Positions 22,771 through 33,728 are shown, counted from the stretch's first letter. The stretch is DNA of 64,000 bases from Gammaproteobacteria bacterium (GCA_027006175.1 JALTKS010000101.1:55596-119595); one strand, 5' to 3'. Notes: generated by a model from the letters alone, not told the origin. Program-made: numbers and translations.

Positions 22771-24132
22771 TTAAATTAATCGCATCACATCATTATAAAA
22801 TGCCACAACCATCAACAACCCGAGTAAAACCATCCCCATTTGCTGACCCAAAAACTGTGCTTTCTCCGAGACCGGACTCCCTTTAATCAGCTCAGCCAAA
22901 TAATACATAAGATGACCGCCATCGAGTACCGGAATGGGGAGTAAATTTAGCACGCCAAGACTGATGCTGACTACTGCCATAAAGCTCAGAAACTGAATTA
23001 TGCCAATACTCGCAGAACGCCCTGCATACTGTGCGATCGTCAATGGACCACTTATATTCTTAATCGAGGCTTCACCTATCACCATTTTACCCAACATTCT
23101 TAATGTTAAGTGGCTGATTTGCCAAGTCTTTTTAGCAGCTTCGCCCCACGCTGCAAAGAACGGATATTGTACCACAGCAAGAAACTCTTTGGACACCGCT
23201 GGAGGTGGTAAACCTGCCGCACCAACGTAGCCATATTGCACATCATTATGTGTTTTAATACCCGGCGTCAGAGAGATAACTATTTGTTTTCCCTCGCGAA
23301 GTATTGTTAATTGCATGGTTTCACCAGGCTTTTTCTGCACCCGGGTAACCCAATCTCGCCAGTCTTTTACCTTTTTACCGTCTGTTGCCAACACTTCATC
23401 ACCAGACATAAGACCCGCCGCTTCAGCTGCGCCATTAGGCTTAATTTCATCGATGATAGCCGGCCATGCTGGCAACCGGGGTTCTATACCTAGTTGAGAT
23501 ATAACGCTTTTATTCTTAACATCCGCAGACAAGCCTTCGACCGGAAGCTCTCGAATCTGAGGTTCACCATTACCGTCCTTCACTGCAATTTGAATAGAAG
23601 GTCGCCCCTCAACCACTGCGGCTATTAAATCTAATCCCGCAACACTCCAGGTTTGAGTTTTTTTCCCATCAATTGATAAAAATTCATCACCCGCCTTCAC
23701 CCCTGCCAAAGCAGCAATACTTGCCGGCTTCACCTCTGAGACAATGGGCTTGAGCCCTTCTGTACCAATAGTGAAGATTGACCAATACAGGACGATTGCT
23801 AATAGAAAATTAAATAAAGGTCCCGCAACCACAATGGCCATACGTGCATAAAGCGGTTTTTGAGTAAAAGCCAAAGGAAGTTCAGCCTCGGATACCTCGT
23901 CATTACGCTCATCAAGCATTTTGACGTAGCCACCTAAAGGAATTTGCGCCAAAACGTACTCGGTTCCATTCTTACCATGCCATGTATAAATAGGCTTACC
24001 GAAACCAATCGAGAAACGCAGCACTTTTACATCAAAACGACGTGCAACCCAGAAATGCCCATATTCGTGAAACGTTACCAAAATACCGATAACGACAATA
24101 AATGAAGCAATATTAATAAGTATATCAAGCAT
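22771..24132 (-). CDS. rseP: RIP metalloprotease RseP
   Basis: Inner-membrane site-2 protease that cleaves anti-sigma factor RseA and remnant signal peptides. 453 aa. Zinc motif in VTFHEYGHFWVARRFD (HEYGH, about 22-26), two PDZ domains in tandem (about 115-195 and 205-285), and the third ligand in NLLPIPVLDGGHLMYYL (about 392-408). Hydrophobic helices at about 5-22, 95-115, 375-395 and 425-450. It sits between dxr and bamA, the typical order. Confidence 0.97.
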   Translation of the reverse strand: MLDILINIASFIVVIGILVTFHEYGHFWVARRFDVKVLRFSIGFGKPIYTWHGKNGTEYVLAQIPLGGYVKMLDERNDEVSEAELPLAFTQKPLYARMAIVVAGPLFNFLLAIVLYWSIFTIGTEGLKPIVSEVKPASIAALAGVKAGDEFLSIDGKKTQTWSVAGLDLIAAVVEGRPSIQIAVKDGNGEPQIRELPVEGLSADVKNKSVISQLGIEPRLPAWPAIIDEIKPNGAAEAAGLMSGDEVLATDGKKVKDWRDWVTRVQKKPGETMQLTILREGKQIVISLTPGIKTHNDVQYGYVGAAGLPPPAVSKEFLAVVQYPFFAAWGEAAKKTWQISHLTLRMLGKMVIGEASIKNISGPLTIAQYAGRSASIGIIQFLSFMAVVSISLGVLNLLPIPVLDGGHLMYYLAELIKGSPVSEKAQFLGQQMGMVLLGLLMVVAFYNDVMRLI

Positions 24133-24146
24133 AATCAGGTATCACG

Positions 24147-25334
24147 TTATTGATTAACCGCCTTGTTTTCAATTATTTTCAATGCTACTTCTCTCGCTTG
24201 TGCATCAGCAGATAAAATAGTTTCCAGGGAATCGGCTTGCTGGTATTCAATCCCATCCATTGTTGCTTCAATAACCTCAGCAATCATTGTAAACCCGAGC
24301 TTCTCATCCAGAAATGCATCCACAGCTATTTCATTAGCCGCATTTAAAATGGTACTAGCGGTACCACCGGCTTTTGCTGCCTCAAAGGCTAAACGCAAGC
24401 AAGGAAAACGCACTAAATCAGGTTGTTCAAAATCAAGCCGCGCAACGCTAAACATATCTAATGGAGCCACACCTGACTCAATTCGTTCAGGCCACGCCAT
24501 TGCGTGTGCAATGGGTGTACGCATATCAGGATTACCCATTTGCGCCAGTACTGAACCATCGCTGTAATCAACCATTGAATGAATCACACTCTGGCGATGA
24601 ATCACTACCTCAATATCATCGGGTCCTACATCGAATAACCAACAGGCTTCTATTAACTCCAAGCCCTTGTTCATCATGGTCGCCGAATCAACCGAAATTT
24701 TACGCCCCATGCTCCAATTAGGGTGCGCCACTGCTTGTGCCGGTGTTACTGCTCCCAATGTCTCCGGATCAGCTTCACGAAACGGCCCACCGGATGCGGT
24801 CAGTAAGATTCGACGTACAGAAACCGGTTTAGTTCCCGTTTTATATCCTGCCGGCATCGATTGAAAAATAGCATTATGTTCGCTATCAATTGGCAATAAT
24901 TCTGCGCCATTATCTCGTACCGCTTGCATAAACAAATGCCCAGACATAACCAGTGCTTCTTTATTGGCGAGAAGCACTCGTTTACCTGCTTCTGCGGCAG
25001 CCAGGCTCGGTAATAAACCTGCTGCACCAACGATGGCTGCCATCACACTATCGACACCTGAATCACTGGCTACTTTTATTAAGCCATCATTACCGGACAA
25101 TATTTCGCAGCTAAGGTTATTGCTTTTAATTGCCTGCTGTAATGCTTTTGCAGCATCCGCATCTGCCATCACAGCATAACGTGGTTTAAATTCCTGACAC
25201 TGTTCGAGCATCCGCGTAACATCTTTATTCGCGGTTAAGGCAAAGACCCCGAACCGATCAGGATGGCGTCGAATAACATCAAGTGTACTAACACCTATCG
25301 AGCCGGTTGATCCTAAAATTGTGACTGCTTGCAT
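24147..25334 (-). CDS. dxr: 1-deoxy-D-xylulose 5-phosphate reductoisomerase
   Basis: NADPH-dependent second step of the MEP pathway (DXP to MEP). 395 aa from ATG 25334. NADPH-binding [18 protein letters not shown] at the N-terminus, [11 protein letters not shown], the metal/substrate motif [22 protein letters not shown]-type loop ([13 protein letters not shown]) and [16 protein letters not shown] are the signatures. The start forms a TAATG junction with the cdsA stop with GGGATGG upstream; a start three codons earlier is possible. dxr between cdsA and rseP is the Pseudomonas-type order; in E. coli it lies between frr and uppS. Confidence 0.96.
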   Translation of the reverse strand: MQAVTILGSTGSIGVSTLDVIRRHPDRFGVFALTANKDVTRMLEQCQEFKPRYAVMADADAAKALQQAIKSNNLSCEILSGNDGLIKVASDSGVDSVMAAIVGAAGLLPSLAAAEAGKRVLLANKEALVMSGHLFMQAVRDNGAELLPIDSEHNAIFQSMPAGYKTGTKPVSVRRILLTASGGPFREADPETLGAVTPAQAVAHPNWSMGRKISVDSATMMNKGLELIEACWLFDVGPDDIEVVIHRQSVIHSMVDYSDGSVLAQMGNPDMRTPIAHAMAWPERIESGVAPLDMFSVARLDFEQPDLVRFPCLRLAFEAAKAGGTASTILNAANEIAVDAFLDEKLGFTMIAEVIEATMDGIEYQQADSLETILSADAQAREVALKIIENKAVNQ

Positions 25335-26149
25335 TACAACCATCCCGCTAAATAATAACCCGCTGTAAACACAGGTGCTGCAGCAGTAATACTATCTAAT
25401 CTATCCATTGCGCCACCATGACCGGGTAATATTTTACCGCTATCTTTTACACCAATGGCACGCTTATAAATACTTTCCAATAAGTCTCCCGCAACCGATG
25501 CGATTGCAGCCAAAACACTGATCAAAACAAATAACCATTGCTGCTCAGCTTGCTCAAGATAGAACAAAACAATCACAACAGAATAAACTACAACAGCTAA
25601 CATCGCACCCCATACGCCTTCCCAACTTTTTCCTGGACTGATCGCAGGTGCAAGTTTACGCTTACCAAATAACTTACCACTAAAATAGGCTCCGGTATCC
25701 GCAATCCAGACAATACCGAAAACATATAAAACCATCCATGGGTTATGCTCGTGTAATAAAACCATTGCCAGCCAGGTCGGAAATATAACAAGAACACCTG
25801 TCAGTAAAGCAGTGCTTGAATAAAGCGCTGAGCTACATTTTTTTAATCGTGCGACGGGATCACCGGTAAAGCTAACGATAACAAAAAGCCAGACAATTAA
25901 AATTAACCAAGCAGAAGGAAAAGTAGGTACGGGATAAAACCAAACCAATGCAAAAGCACTGTTAAGTAATACCAGTCCGGTCAATAAGAAGAAGCTGTTT
26001 TTAACACCACTTAATTTAAGCCATTCATACGCAGCAACTGACATAATGGCTGCCCATAATATTGAAAACAAATTCAGCGGCAGAAACAGAATCCCCCCCA
26101 CAACAAGAGGTAATAAAAAAAGTGCTGTAATAATACGCTGCTTAAGCAT
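25334..26149 (-). CDS. cdsA: Phosphatidate cytidylyltransferase
   Basis: Integral inner-membrane enzyme making CDP-diacylglycerol from phosphatidic acid and CTP. 271 aa with about eight hydrophobic helices. The C-terminal CdsA signature is readable: [28 protein letters not shown] (about 230-257, written here in part: [14 protein letters not shown]). [16 protein letters not shown] and [12 protein letters not shown] give the conserved cytoplasmic loops. ATG overlaps the uppS stop by 8 nt; dxr shares one base with its stop. Confidence 0.95.
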   Translation of the reverse strand: MLKQRIITALFLLPLVVGGILFLPLNLFSILWAAIMSVAAYEWLKLSGVKNSFFLLTGLVLLNSAFALVWFYPVPTFPSAWLILIVWLFVIVSFTGDPVARLKKCSSALYSSTALLTGVLVIFPTWLAMVLLHEHNPWMVLYVFGIVWIADTGAYFSGKLFGKRKLAPAISPGKSWEGVWGAMLAVVVYSVVIVLFYLEQAEQQWLFVLISVLAAIASVAGDLLESIYKRAIGVKDSGKILPGHGGAMDRLDSITAAAPVFTAGYYLAGWL

Positions 26150-26900
26150 GTTCTGATTCTACCTGTTCGCCTGTTTTACCAAAACGACGTTGTCTACCAG
26201 CATAATCACAAAATGCTTGTATAAAATGCTCTTCAGAGAAGTCAGGCCATAAGGTATCAGTAAAATATTGTTCCGTATATGCAATTTGCCAAAGCAGAAA
26301 ATTACTAATGCGATGCTCTCCCCCCGTACGAATGAATAAATCTGGCGCGGGCAAATGTGAAAGTGTTAAATACTTCTCAATCAATGTCTGATCGATATCT
26401 TCGGCTTTTACACCATCAGCGACTAATTGTTGTACTGCCTGAACAATATCCCAGCGGCCACCGTAGTTTGCAGCAATTGATAATGTCATTCCCGTATTGT
26501 TTTCAGTCAACGATTCCACTTCAGCAATTCGTGACTGTAATTTCTCGGAAAAAGCAGTGCGATCACCAATTATCTGCATACGAATATTATTATCATTAAT
26601 CGACTTTGCTTCTTCGCGCAAAGAGTTAATAAACAAGTCCATCAATAAGTCGACTTCTTTACGTGGTCTGTTCCAGTTCTCGCTACTGAATGCAAAGAGA
26701 GTTAATGCGGTAATATTATTTTCAGCACACACTTTTACAGCCATACGTGCAGACTTAACACCGGCTTTGTGTCCGGCAATCCGTGGCATAAAACGTTTTT
26801 TAGCCCAGCGACCATTACCATCCATAATGATGGCAACATGTTTAGGCAGATCACTGCCTGGTGGAATTTGAATTTCTTTTTTGGAAGGAGACATAACCAT
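26142..26900 (-). CDS. uppS: Undecaprenyl diphosphate synthase (ditrans,polycis)
   Basis: Extends farnesyl-PP with eight isopentenyl units in cis to give the C55 carrier lipid for peptidoglycan and O-antigen. 252 aa (E. coli 253). HVAIIMDGNGRWAKKR (about 21-36) holds the catalytic Asp and diphosphate loop, followed by GHKAGVKS, LTLFAFSSENWNRP and the C-terminal PDLFIRTGGEHRISNFLLWQ. A Met at residue 3 could also be the start. It consumes MEP-pathway products from ispD, ispF and dxr. Confidence 0.96.
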   Translation of the reverse strand: MVMSPSKKEIQIPPGSDLPKHVAIIMDGNGRWAKKRFMPRIAGHKAGVKSARMAVKVCAENNITALTLFAFSSENWNRPRKEVDLLMDLFINSLREEAKSINDNNIRMQIIGDRTAFSEKLQSRIAEVESLTENNTGMTLSIAANYGGRWDIVQAVQQLVADGVKAEDIDQTLIEKYLTLSHLPAPDLFIRTGGEHRISNFLLWQIAYTEQYFTDTLWPDFSEEHFIQAFCDYAGRQRRFGKTGEQVESEHA

Positions 26901-26970
26901 AATTGTTTACGCTACGTCTTACTTGGATAATTTAAAATATTGCTTTAAGAAATTTATCATGGAAGTTAAA

Positions 26971-27528
26971 TTAAATTTCCATTAGATCCTTTTCTTTTGC
27001 TTCAAGTACCGCATCTATCTCGGCAATCTTTTTATCGGTTAGTTTTTGCACAAGGTCTTCTGCATGATGCTGTTCATCTTCAGAAATATCTTTGTCTTTT
27101 TCAAGTGACTTGAAATCACCATTGGCATCACGTCGAATATTACGAATGGCAACACGTGATTGTTCAACTTCCTCCCGAACCAATCGAATCATATTTTTAC
27201 GTGTTTCTTCTGTCATGGCAGGTAAAGGAATACGAATTACTTCACCGGCGGTAACAGGGTTTAAACCTAAACCTGCATCCATAATGGCTTTTTCAATCGG
27301 TTGTACCATGGTTTTATCCCACGGCGTTACCGTTAAGGTTCTTGCATCGGAAACAGAAATATTCGCGGTCTGTCCAAGTGGTGTATCGTTACCGTAGAAA
27401 GACACCATAATATGGTCAATTAAACTCGGGGTGGCACGACCGGTACGCATTTTACTTAAATCGTTTTGAAGTGCTTCAATGGTTTTACCCATGCGCACTT
27501 CGGCATCTTTAAGGATTTCATCAATCAT
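26971..27528 (-). CDS. frr: Ribosome recycling factor
   Basis: Splits the post-termination ribosome together with EF-G. 185 aa, exactly the family length. Three-helix bundle with LRTGRA-like [21 protein letters not shown] near the start, [33 protein letters not shown] and [15 protein letters not shown] overlap with the pyrH stop and a 70-bp gap before uppS, in which no terminator hairpin is visible. Confidence 0.98.
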   Translation of the reverse strand: MIDEILKDAEVRMGKTIEALQNDLSKMRTGRATPSLIDHIMVSFYGNDTPLGQTANISVSDARTLTVTPWDKTMVQPIEKAIMDAGLGLNPVTAGEVIRIPLPAMTEETRKNMIRLVREEVEQSRVAIRNIRRDANGDFKSLEKDKDISEDEQHHAEDLVQKLTDKKIAEIDAVLEAKEKDLMEI

Positions 27529-28262
27529 GCTGCGTTCCCCTTTTCGACGAGTGTACCCTCGCCTTCGCCTTTAATGACACGCATTAGCGCACCAGGTTTG
27601 CTCATATTAAATACCCGCAAAGGCATATTCTGGTCGCGACACATGACAATCGCTGTCGCATCCATCACCGCTAATTTTTTACTAAGCACTTCATCATAGG
27701 TGAGTAACTCATAGAGTGTTGCATCAGGCTCCTTAACCGGATCAGCTGAATAAACACCGTCAACCTTGGTGGCTTTGAGCATAATATCAGCGCCAATCTC
27801 AATGGCACGTAAGCTTGCGGCTGAATCTGTTGTAAAGAAAGGATTACCTGTACCAGCAGCAAAAATAACCACACGGCCTTTTTCAAGGTGTCGAACTGCG
27901 CGGCGACGAATATAGTCTTCGCACACTTCATTAATACTCAGTGCCGACATCACCCGTGCCTGCATACCATCTTGCTCTAAAGCATCTTGCATTGCCAATG
28001 AATTCATTAACGTTGCCAACATACCCATGTGATCACCGGTCACCCGATCAATCCCATTTTGAGCTAAACCGGCACCGCGAAAAATATTCCCGCCACCGAT
28101 CACGACACCCACTTCGATGCCAATATCAATCAAGGCTTTAATTTCACCCGATACACGACTAATAACCGCTGGGTCAATGCCATAATCTCCATCACCCATC
28201 AGCGCTTCGCCGCTGAGTTTCAACAAGATGCGCTGATAGGCTTGTGATGAAGATGTTGTCAT
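27525..28262 (-). CDS. pyrH: UMP kinase
   Basis: Hexameric bacterial UMP kinase of the amino-acid-kinase fold, making UDP upstream of CTP synthase. 245 aa. [21 protein letters not shown] at the start, [31 protein letters not shown] (about 59-88; key parts GGGNIFRG and DHMGML), [16 protein letters not shown] and [10 protein letters not shown]. It starts one base before the tsf stop region and overlaps frr by 4 nt, giving the universal rpsB-tsf-pyrH-frr unit. Confidence 0.98.
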   Translation of the reverse strand: MTTSSSQAYQRILLKLSGEALMGDGDYGIDPAVISRVSGEIKALIDIGIEVGVVIGGGNIFRGAGLAQNGIDRVTGDHMGMLATLMNSLAMQDALEQDGMQARVMSALSINEVCEDYIRRRAVRHLEKGRVVIFAAGTGNPFFTTDSAASLRAIEIGADIMLKATKVDGVYSADPVKEPDATLYELLTYDEVLSKKLAVMDATAIVMCRDQNMPLRVFNMSKPGALMRVIKGEGEGTLVEKGNAA

Positions 28263-29144
28263 TTATTCGCCTTTCATCTGTGCAGCCACTTCGTCTGCAA
28301 AGTTTTCGACCTTTTTCTCAATACCTTCGCCTACTTCAAGACGATCGAAACCAAGTACATCGGCATCAGCTGCTTTAACCAGCTTCTCGACATTTTGATC
28401 AGGGTCTTTAACAAATGGCTGTCCGTAGAGACTTTGTTCGTTAAGGAATTTCTTCACCTTACCAACCATCATCTTTTCAATGATTTCAGCAGGCTTGCCA
28501 CTTTCTGCAGCTTGCGCGGCGAAAATAACTTTTTCCTTTTCAACCAGCTCGGCTGGAACGTCGTCTTGTTTAACACAAACAGGCTTGCTTGCTGCAATGT
28601 GCATCGCAATATCACGCGCCATTTCAACACTGCCACCTTTCAGGTCAACAATCACACCAATGCGCACACCATGAGAGTAAGTACCAAGGTGATCGCCTTG
28701 ACGCTTAACAACAGTACAACGACGTACTGTGATGTTTTCACCAATCACTGAAACAAGTGCTTTACGCCCTTCTTCAACGGTTTCGCCTGACGCCAGTGTC
28801 ATACTGGATAAGGCTTCTGCATCAGCGGGTTCGTTAACGAGTGCTGCGTCAGTCACTGCTTTAACGAAAGCCTGGAAGCCATCATCTTTAGCCGCGAAAT
28901 CAGTTTCACTGTTTACTTCAACTAATACAGCAGTTGCACCGTCATCACTCAAGCCGATTTCAATTTTACCTTCTGCTGCAACACGACCCGCTTTCTTGTC
29001 AGCTTTCGCTGCGCCAGACTTGCGCATCATTTCAATTGCGGCATCAATGTCACCATCGGTTTCAACGAGTGCCTTTTTGCATTCCATCATGCCTGCGCCA
29101 GTACGTTCGCGCAGTTCTTTCACTAATGAGGCTGTAATGGCCAT
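28263..29144 (-). CDS. tsf: Elongation factor Ts
   Basis: Nucleotide exchange factor for EF-Tu. 293 aa. The N-terminal UBA-like domain reads [19 protein letters not shown], the core has [18 protein letters not shown] (Asp-Phe contact with EF-Tu), and the C-terminal subdomain has [16 protein letters not shown]. Length and motifs are normal. 20 bp downstream of rpsB and directly followed by pyrH. Confidence 0.98.
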   Translation of the reverse strand: MAITASLVKELRERTGAGMMECKKALVETDGDIDAAIEMMRKSGAAKADKKAGRVAAEGKIEIGLSDDGATAVLVEVNSETDFAAKDDGFQAFVKAVTDAALVNEPADAEALSSMTLASGETVEEGRKALVSVIGENITVRRCTVVKRQGDHLGTYSHGVRIGVIVDLKGGSVEMARDIAMHIAASKPVCVKQDDVPAELVEKEKVIFAAQAAESGKPAEIIEKMMVGKVKKFLNEQSLYGQPFVKDPDQNVEKLVKAADADVLGFDRLEVGEGIEKKVENFADEVAAQMKGE

Positions 29145-29164
29145 ATCTATCTAATCCTCGTTAA

Positions 29165-30028
29165 TTATTCGTCAGCGTCGTCTTTCTTGGCAGCAGTTTT
29201 CTTGGTTGTTGCCTTTTTAGTCGTCGCTTTCTTGGTTGTTGCCTTTTTAGTCGCGGCTTTCTTCTTGGTCGCCTTTTTCTTGACAGGCTTGGCATCGTCA
29301 GCATCTACTTCCATAAACTCATCAGCAGGACCTTCGGTCTTGGTCATGGTTGGACGACTTTCCATTACGGCATCAGCAACCTGTGCAGTGTAAAGTTTAA
29401 TGGCACGAATCGCATCATCGTTACCAGGAATGACGTAATCAACACCGGCTGGAGAGTTGTTTGTATCAACAACACCGATCACAGGAATGCCTAATTTTTT
29501 CGCTTCGCTAATGGCGATGTTTTCGTAACCCACATCAACAACGAAAAGTGCATCAGGAAGACCACCCATATTTTTGATACCACCAAGACTACGATCCAGT
29601 TTTTCCATTTCGCGACGCATGTTTAATGCTTCTTTCTTTGTTACGCGGTCAAAGCTGCCATCTTCAGACATTTTTTCAAGGTCTTTAAGGCGCTTGATTG
29701 ATTGGCGAACTGTTTTGTAGTTCGTCAACATGCCACCTAACCAACGATGGTTAACAAAAGGCATGCCACAACGTTCAGCTTCTTCCTGGACGATCTTGCT
29801 TGCCGCACGCTTAGTGCCAACAAAAAGGATACGACCCTGGTTTGAAGCCATACGGCCAAGGAAATTTAGCGCATCGTTAAATAACGGTACGGTTTTTTCC
29901 AGGTTAATAATATGGATTTTATTACGGTCCCCAAAGATGTAAGGGGCCATTTGAGGGTTCCAGAAACGTGTTTGGTGACCGAAGTGGACACCCGCTTCCA
30001 GCATGTCGCGCATGGAAACATTCGCCAT
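29165..30028 (-). CDS. rpsB: 30S ribosomal protein S2 with Lys-rich C-terminal repeat tail
   Basis: Small-subunit protein S2. From ATG 30028 the product has 287 aa, about 46 more than E. coli S2. The body (1-about 240) is normal: [65 protein letters not shown]. The tail from about 250 is made of Lys/Ala/Thr repeats (KKATT units) ending DDADE. The start is fixed by AGGAGA six bases upstream and by the family N-terminus; the frame opening 12 codons earlier is not used. The gene leads the rpsB-tsf-pyrH-frr operon. Confidence 0.97.
   Translation of the reverse strand: MANVSMRDMLEAGVHFGHQTRFWNPQMAPYIFGDRNKIHIINLEKTVPLFNDALNFLGRMASNQGRILFVGTKRAASKIVQEEAERCGMPFVNHRWLGGMLTNYKTVRQSIKRLKDLEKMSEDGSFDRVTKKEALNMRREMEKLDRSLGGIKNMGGLPDALFVVDVGYENIAISEAKKLGIPVIGVVDTNNSPAGVDYVIPGNDDAIRAIKLYTAQVADAVMESRPTMTKTEGPADEFMEVDADDAKPVKKKATKKKAATKKATTKKATTKKATTKKTAAKKDDADE
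29198..29253 (-). repeat. 26-bp perfect direct repeat, period 30, inside rpsB tail
   Basis: The plus-strand string tttcttggttgttgcctt, extended to 26 bases, occurs at 29198-29223 and again at 29228-29253, exactly 30 bp apart. A third degraded unit follows at about 29258-29283. It encodes the ten-residue KKATT-type units at the C-terminus of S2. The period is a multiple of three, so copy number can change without breaking the frame. Confidence 0.9.
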
Positions 30029-30300
30029 GATAATTCTCCTAAGTTTAGGGTTGCGCCTCCACATTTCCCATAGACCAACCTGATTCCCTTATATTACGTA
30101 GGGGTCAAGCACCCGAGCCTATGCGCCAAAATGTGTGCGATTTATAGTTCACCTGTATCGAAGTTACTCAATAACAGATATGATTTGCCAAACCGGCGCG
30201 CGATTTATACCATAATTGCCCCGCCACAACAACGGATCAGACTGATTTTGGATGAATTTTCACTAAAATTAGCTAAAACACATATAAAACGAAGAGATGT
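30029..30300. promoter_or_regulatory. Divergent rpsB / map control region
   Basis: These 272 bp separate the divergent rpsB and map genes. On the rpsB side AGGAGA precedes the ATG. A minus-strand TATAAA with TTGAGT 19 nt upstream (around 30144-30174) is a possible but weakly spaced promoter, leaving a leader of over 100 nt. In E. coli the rpsB leader binds S2 for autoregulation; whether that element exists here I cannot tell by eye. On the map side no convincing -35/-10 pair stands out; a CATAAT lies at 30211-30216. Confidence 0.35.
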
Positions 30301-31071
30301 ATGGCTGTCACAATAAAAACACCTGAAGAGATAGAGAAAATGCGTATTGCCGGCCGACTGGCTGCCGATGTGCTGGAAATGATTCAACCGCATGTTGAGG
30401 CGGGTATCACCACAGACGAGCTGGATAAGATTTGTCACGATTATATAGTGAATGAGCAGCAGGCCATCCCTGCCCCACTCAATTATCACGGTTTTCCCAA
30501 ATCTATCTGTACCTCGGTCAATCATCAGGTATGCCACGGTATTCCTGCCGATAGAAAACTTAAAAATGGCGATATTATCAATATCGATATCACCGTTATT
30601 AAGGATGAATACCACGGTGATACCAGCAAGATGTTTCTGGTGGGCAAACCCAGCGTCCAGGCAGAACGGATTTGCCGTATTAGCCACGAATGCCTGTTAT
30701 TAGGTATCGACTTGGTCAAACCCGGCACGCAACTCGGTGATATTGGCCATGTCATTCAACAACATGCTGAAAAGAACCATTGCTCCATTGTTCGTGAATA
30801 CTGTGGTCATGGCATTGGTAAACAATTTCACGAAGACCCGCAGGTCGTCCATTATGGCGAGCCTGGCACCGGTCTGGTACTTGAGCAAGGCATGATCTTC
30901 ACCATTGAACCAATGGTGAATATTGGTAAACGCATGATTAAAGTCTTACCCGACAAATGGACTGTGGTAACCAAAGATCGCAGTCTCTCGGCACAATGGG
31001 AACACACCATTCTGGTCACTGATAATGGTCATGAAGTACTTACACAACGTCCTGACGAAAATTTTAGTTAA
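30301..31071 (+). CDS. map: Methionine aminopeptidase, type I
   Basis: Removes the initiator Met from nascent proteins. 256 aa (E. coli 264), type I without insert. The five metal ligands are visible: Asp in NIDITVI, Asp in HGDTSKMF, His in YCGHGIGKQFHE, Glu in FTIEPMVNIG and Glu in SAQWEHTILV. N-terminus IKTPEEIEKMRIAGRLAADVLEMI is typical. It diverges from rpsB and is followed after two bases by glnD, as in E. coli. Confidence 0.97.
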   Translation: MAVTIKTPEEIEKMRIAGRLAADVLEMIQPHVEAGITTDELDKICHDYIVNEQQAIPAPLNYHGFPKSICTSVNHQVCHGIPADRKLKNGDIINIDITVIKDEYHGDTSKMFLVGKPSVQAERICRISHECLLLGIDLVKPGTQLGDIGHVIQQHAEKNHCSIVREYCGHGIGKQFHEDPQVVHYGEPGTGLVLEQGMIFTIEPMVNIGKRMIKVLPDKWTVVTKDRSLSAQWEHTILVTDNGHEVLTQRPDENFS

Positions 31072-31073
31072 TC

Positions 31074-33728
31074 ATGAGTGAATCTTTATCCGATGTAGCC
31101 TGTCTCAACATGGAAGGCCTGAGTGTTGCTGAAAGAATTAAACATTACCGCGATTACCTGAAACAGTCTGAACAACAAATACGCCATGCCTTTGAAAATA
31201 ACGTTGAGGCAAGTGAATTAGTTCATCGTCACGCAAGTAATATTGATCACGTACTACAACAAGCCTGGCAACATTTCCTTGGAACAAATCAAGATAAAAC
31301 CTCACCATCCCTCATCGCGGTAGGTGGCTATGGGCGTGCTGAATTGCATCCTAATTCAGATATTGATCTCATGTTATTACTTCCCTGTAAAGATGATAGC
31401 CAATGGCATGATGCCATCACACAATTTCTTACTTTCCTATGGGATATCGGCCTTGAAGTCGGACACAGTGTTCGAACACTCGCTGATTGCGTACAACAAG
31501 CCACTGATGACATCACGATTGCAACCAACTTAATGGAGGCACGACTCCTGTTTGGCTCGCAGTCCATGTTTGAAAAAATGCGTGAGCAAACAGGCCCCGA
31601 ACATATTTGGCCAAGCATCGATTTCTTTTCAGCAAAATGGAAAGAACAAATTGCACGCCACGAAAAATTCGATGACACCGCCTATAACCTTGAACCTAAT
31701 ATTAAAGAAGCACCTGGCGGGCTCCGTGATATTCAAATGATTGGTTGGGTAGCGAAACGTCACTTTGGTGCGGAAACATTACGTGATCTGATTTCAAAAG
31801 ATTTTTTAACCGAAGAAGAATGTGATGCATTACTCATGCATCAGAACTTTCTCTGGAAAGTGCGCATGGCACTTCACTTCTTAACCTCACGAAGAGAAGA
31901 TCGTTTGTTATTCGATTTTCAACGCGACCTTGCGCTGCAATTTGACTATGCCGATGATGCGCAGCAGCTTGGTGTCGAAAAATTCATGAAACAGTTTTAT
32001 ATCACTGTTGGTGAATTAAGCCGCTTAAATGAAATGTTACTGCAATTATTCCAAGAAGAGATTCTCTACAAACATGAATCCGAAGCCCCTATTGCAATAA
32101 ATGAACGATTTCAATCCCGTAAAGGTTTTATTGAAATCATCGATGAAAAAATATTTTCTGAACAACCATCCGTATTACTAGAGGTGTTTCTGCTTCTAGA
32201 ACAACACCCTGAACTAAAAGGGGTTCGCGCAGAAACAATTCGTTTAATACGTAGCAACCGCTACCGTATTAATGACGAATTCAGAAATAATGAAACCTGC
32301 AGAAATACTTTTATGGAAATAATTCGCCAGCCACAGGGCATTACCCATGAATTCAGGCGCATGCATCGTTACGGCATACTCGGCGCGTACATTCCTTTGT
32401 TCGAAAAAGTAACGGGGCAAATGCAATATGACTTGTTCCATGTTTACACTGTTGATGAACATACACTGTTTGTTGTACGTAACTTACGCCGGTTTACGGT
32501 TGAAGAGTTCAGTCATGAGTTTCCTCATTGTAGCAAAGTCATTAACGAATTAGAAAAACCCGAAGTGCTCTACCTTGCAGGATTATTTCACGATATAGCA
32601 AAAGGCCGTGGCGGTGATCACTCCGAATTGGGAGCAGATGACGCCTTTAATTTCTGCCGCCATCACTATATGAGCACTTATGATTCAAGTATTGTTGCCT
32701 GGCTTGTTCGAACCCATCTAACCATGTCGAGAATATCGCAACGCGAAGATATTAATGATCCCGACGTCATCAATAATTTTGCTGACATTGTTGGCAATAA
32801 AGAACGACTGGACATGCTGTACTTACTAACAGTTGCGGATATGCGTGCTACCAGTCCACAGGTCTGGAATTCATGGAAAGGCACTCTGCTTAAGAACCTT
32901 TATAACTACACACTTAAAGCACTACGTAAACGACTTAATAGTATAAATAATGCCGATTTAGCTTCCGATATTAAGGAAAAAGCACTGGAAAAACTTATTG
33001 CACAGAAACAAAATCCAAATGACGTGATGCGATTGTGGCAAACGCTTAGCGAAGACTACTTCCTGCGCTATAACATTGAAGAAATCGTTAGCCATGCGAT
33101 AGCTATTCTGTCATTAAAAGAAAATGAACTGCCGCTGATCCTTATCCGCGCGGCAGTAGGTCGAGGTGGCACGGAAGTTTTTATTCATAACAAAGTAAAC
33201 AATACCGTATTTGCTTTAGTCACATCTATCCTTGAACAGAAAGGTGTTAATATTGCGGACGCACGCATTATTCGCTCATCCGATGGCTACTGTTTTGATT
33301 CCTATATCATTCTTGATAGTGATGGTAACGAGATCGATTCACAAGACTTACAACACAGTATTCAGGAAACACTTCTCAAAGAATTAAGTAAAGATACTGA
33401 TAGCACCTATACAATCAGTCGTATGCCGCCAAGGCAATTACGACACTTTACAATGAAAACAGAAGTTCATTTTGATATCGATAATCGAAACAACCATACG
33501 ATTATGGAAGTGATCACCGCAGATCGTGCCGGTTTATTAGCCAGCATTGGTCGTATATTAAATGAAAATCAGCTACAACTTCATAATGCAAGAATCAGTA
33601 CATTTGGTGCGCGAGCTGAAGATTTATTTTACATTACTGATGCGAATGGCGAGCCACTGGATATTATTGTAAAGGAGGTTTTAAGAAATACGGTTATCAA
33701 TGAACTAGACAGCAGTAACAAAATTTAA
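31074..33728 (+). CDS. glnD: [Protein-PII] uridylyltransferase / uridylyl-removing enzyme GlnD
   Basis: Bifunctional nitrogen sensor that uridylylates PII under glutamine limitation and deuridylylates it when glutamine is plentiful. 884 aa (E. coli 890). The nucleotidyltransferase domain has AVGGYGRAELHPNSDIDLMLL (about 81-101) with the metal Asp pair; a GlnD PII-UTase linker (LEPNIKEAPGGLRDIQM) follows. The HD phosphohydrolase domain has LFHDIAKGRGGDHSELGA (about 504-521), and two ACT domains lie at about 695-775 and 806-880 for glutamine binding. All motifs intact. Its last 24 nt overlap the convergent 5' nuclease gene. Confidence 0.97.
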   Translation: MSESLSDVACLNMEGLSVAERIKHYRDYLKQSEQQIRHAFENNVEASELVHRHASNIDHVLQQAWQHFLGTNQDKTSPSLIAVGGYGRAELHPNSDIDLMLLLPCKDDSQWHDAITQFLTFLWDIGLEVGHSVRTLADCVQQATDDITIATNLMEARLLFGSQSMFEKMREQTGPEHIWPSIDFFSAKWKEQIARHEKFDDTAYNLEPNIKEAPGGLRDIQMIGWVAKRHFGAETLRDLISKDFLTEEECDALLMHQNFLWKVRMALHFLTSRREDRLLFDFQRDLALQFDYADDAQQLGVEKFMKQFYITVGELSRLNEMLLQLFQEEILYKHESEAPIAINERFQSRKGFIEIIDEKIFSEQPSVLLEVFLLLEQHPELKGVRAETIRLIRSNRYRINDEFRNNETCRNTFMEIIRQPQGITHEFRRMHRYGILGAYIPLFEKVTGQMQYDLFHVYTVDEHTLFVVRNLRRFTVEEFSHEFPHCSKVINELEKPEVLYLAGLFHDIAKGRGGDHSELGADDAFNFCRHHYMSTYDSSIVAWLVRTHLTMSRISQREDINDPDVINNFADIVGNKERLDMLYLLTVADMRATSPQVWNSWKGTLLKNLYNYTLKALRKRLNSINNADLASDIKEKALEKLIAQKQNPNDVMRLWQTLSEDYFLRYNIEEIVSHAIAILSLKENELPLILIRAAVGRGGTEVFIHNKVNNTVFALVTSILEQKGVNIADARIIRSSDGYCFDSYIILDSDGNEIDSQDLQHSIQETLLKELSKDTDSTYTISRMPPRQLRHFTMKTEVHFDIDNRNNHTIMEVITADRAGLLASIGRILNENQLQLHNARISTFGARAEDLFYITDANGEPLDIIVKEVLRNTVINELDSSNKI

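Noticed and set aside
29187-29290. Possible CRISPR or minisatellite array
   Set aside because: The repeats have no spacers and are in-frame codons of the S2 tail.
30029-30064. 12-residue N-terminal extension of S2
   Set aside because: The AGGAGA ribosome site lies inside it, and the family starts at [10 protein letters not shown].
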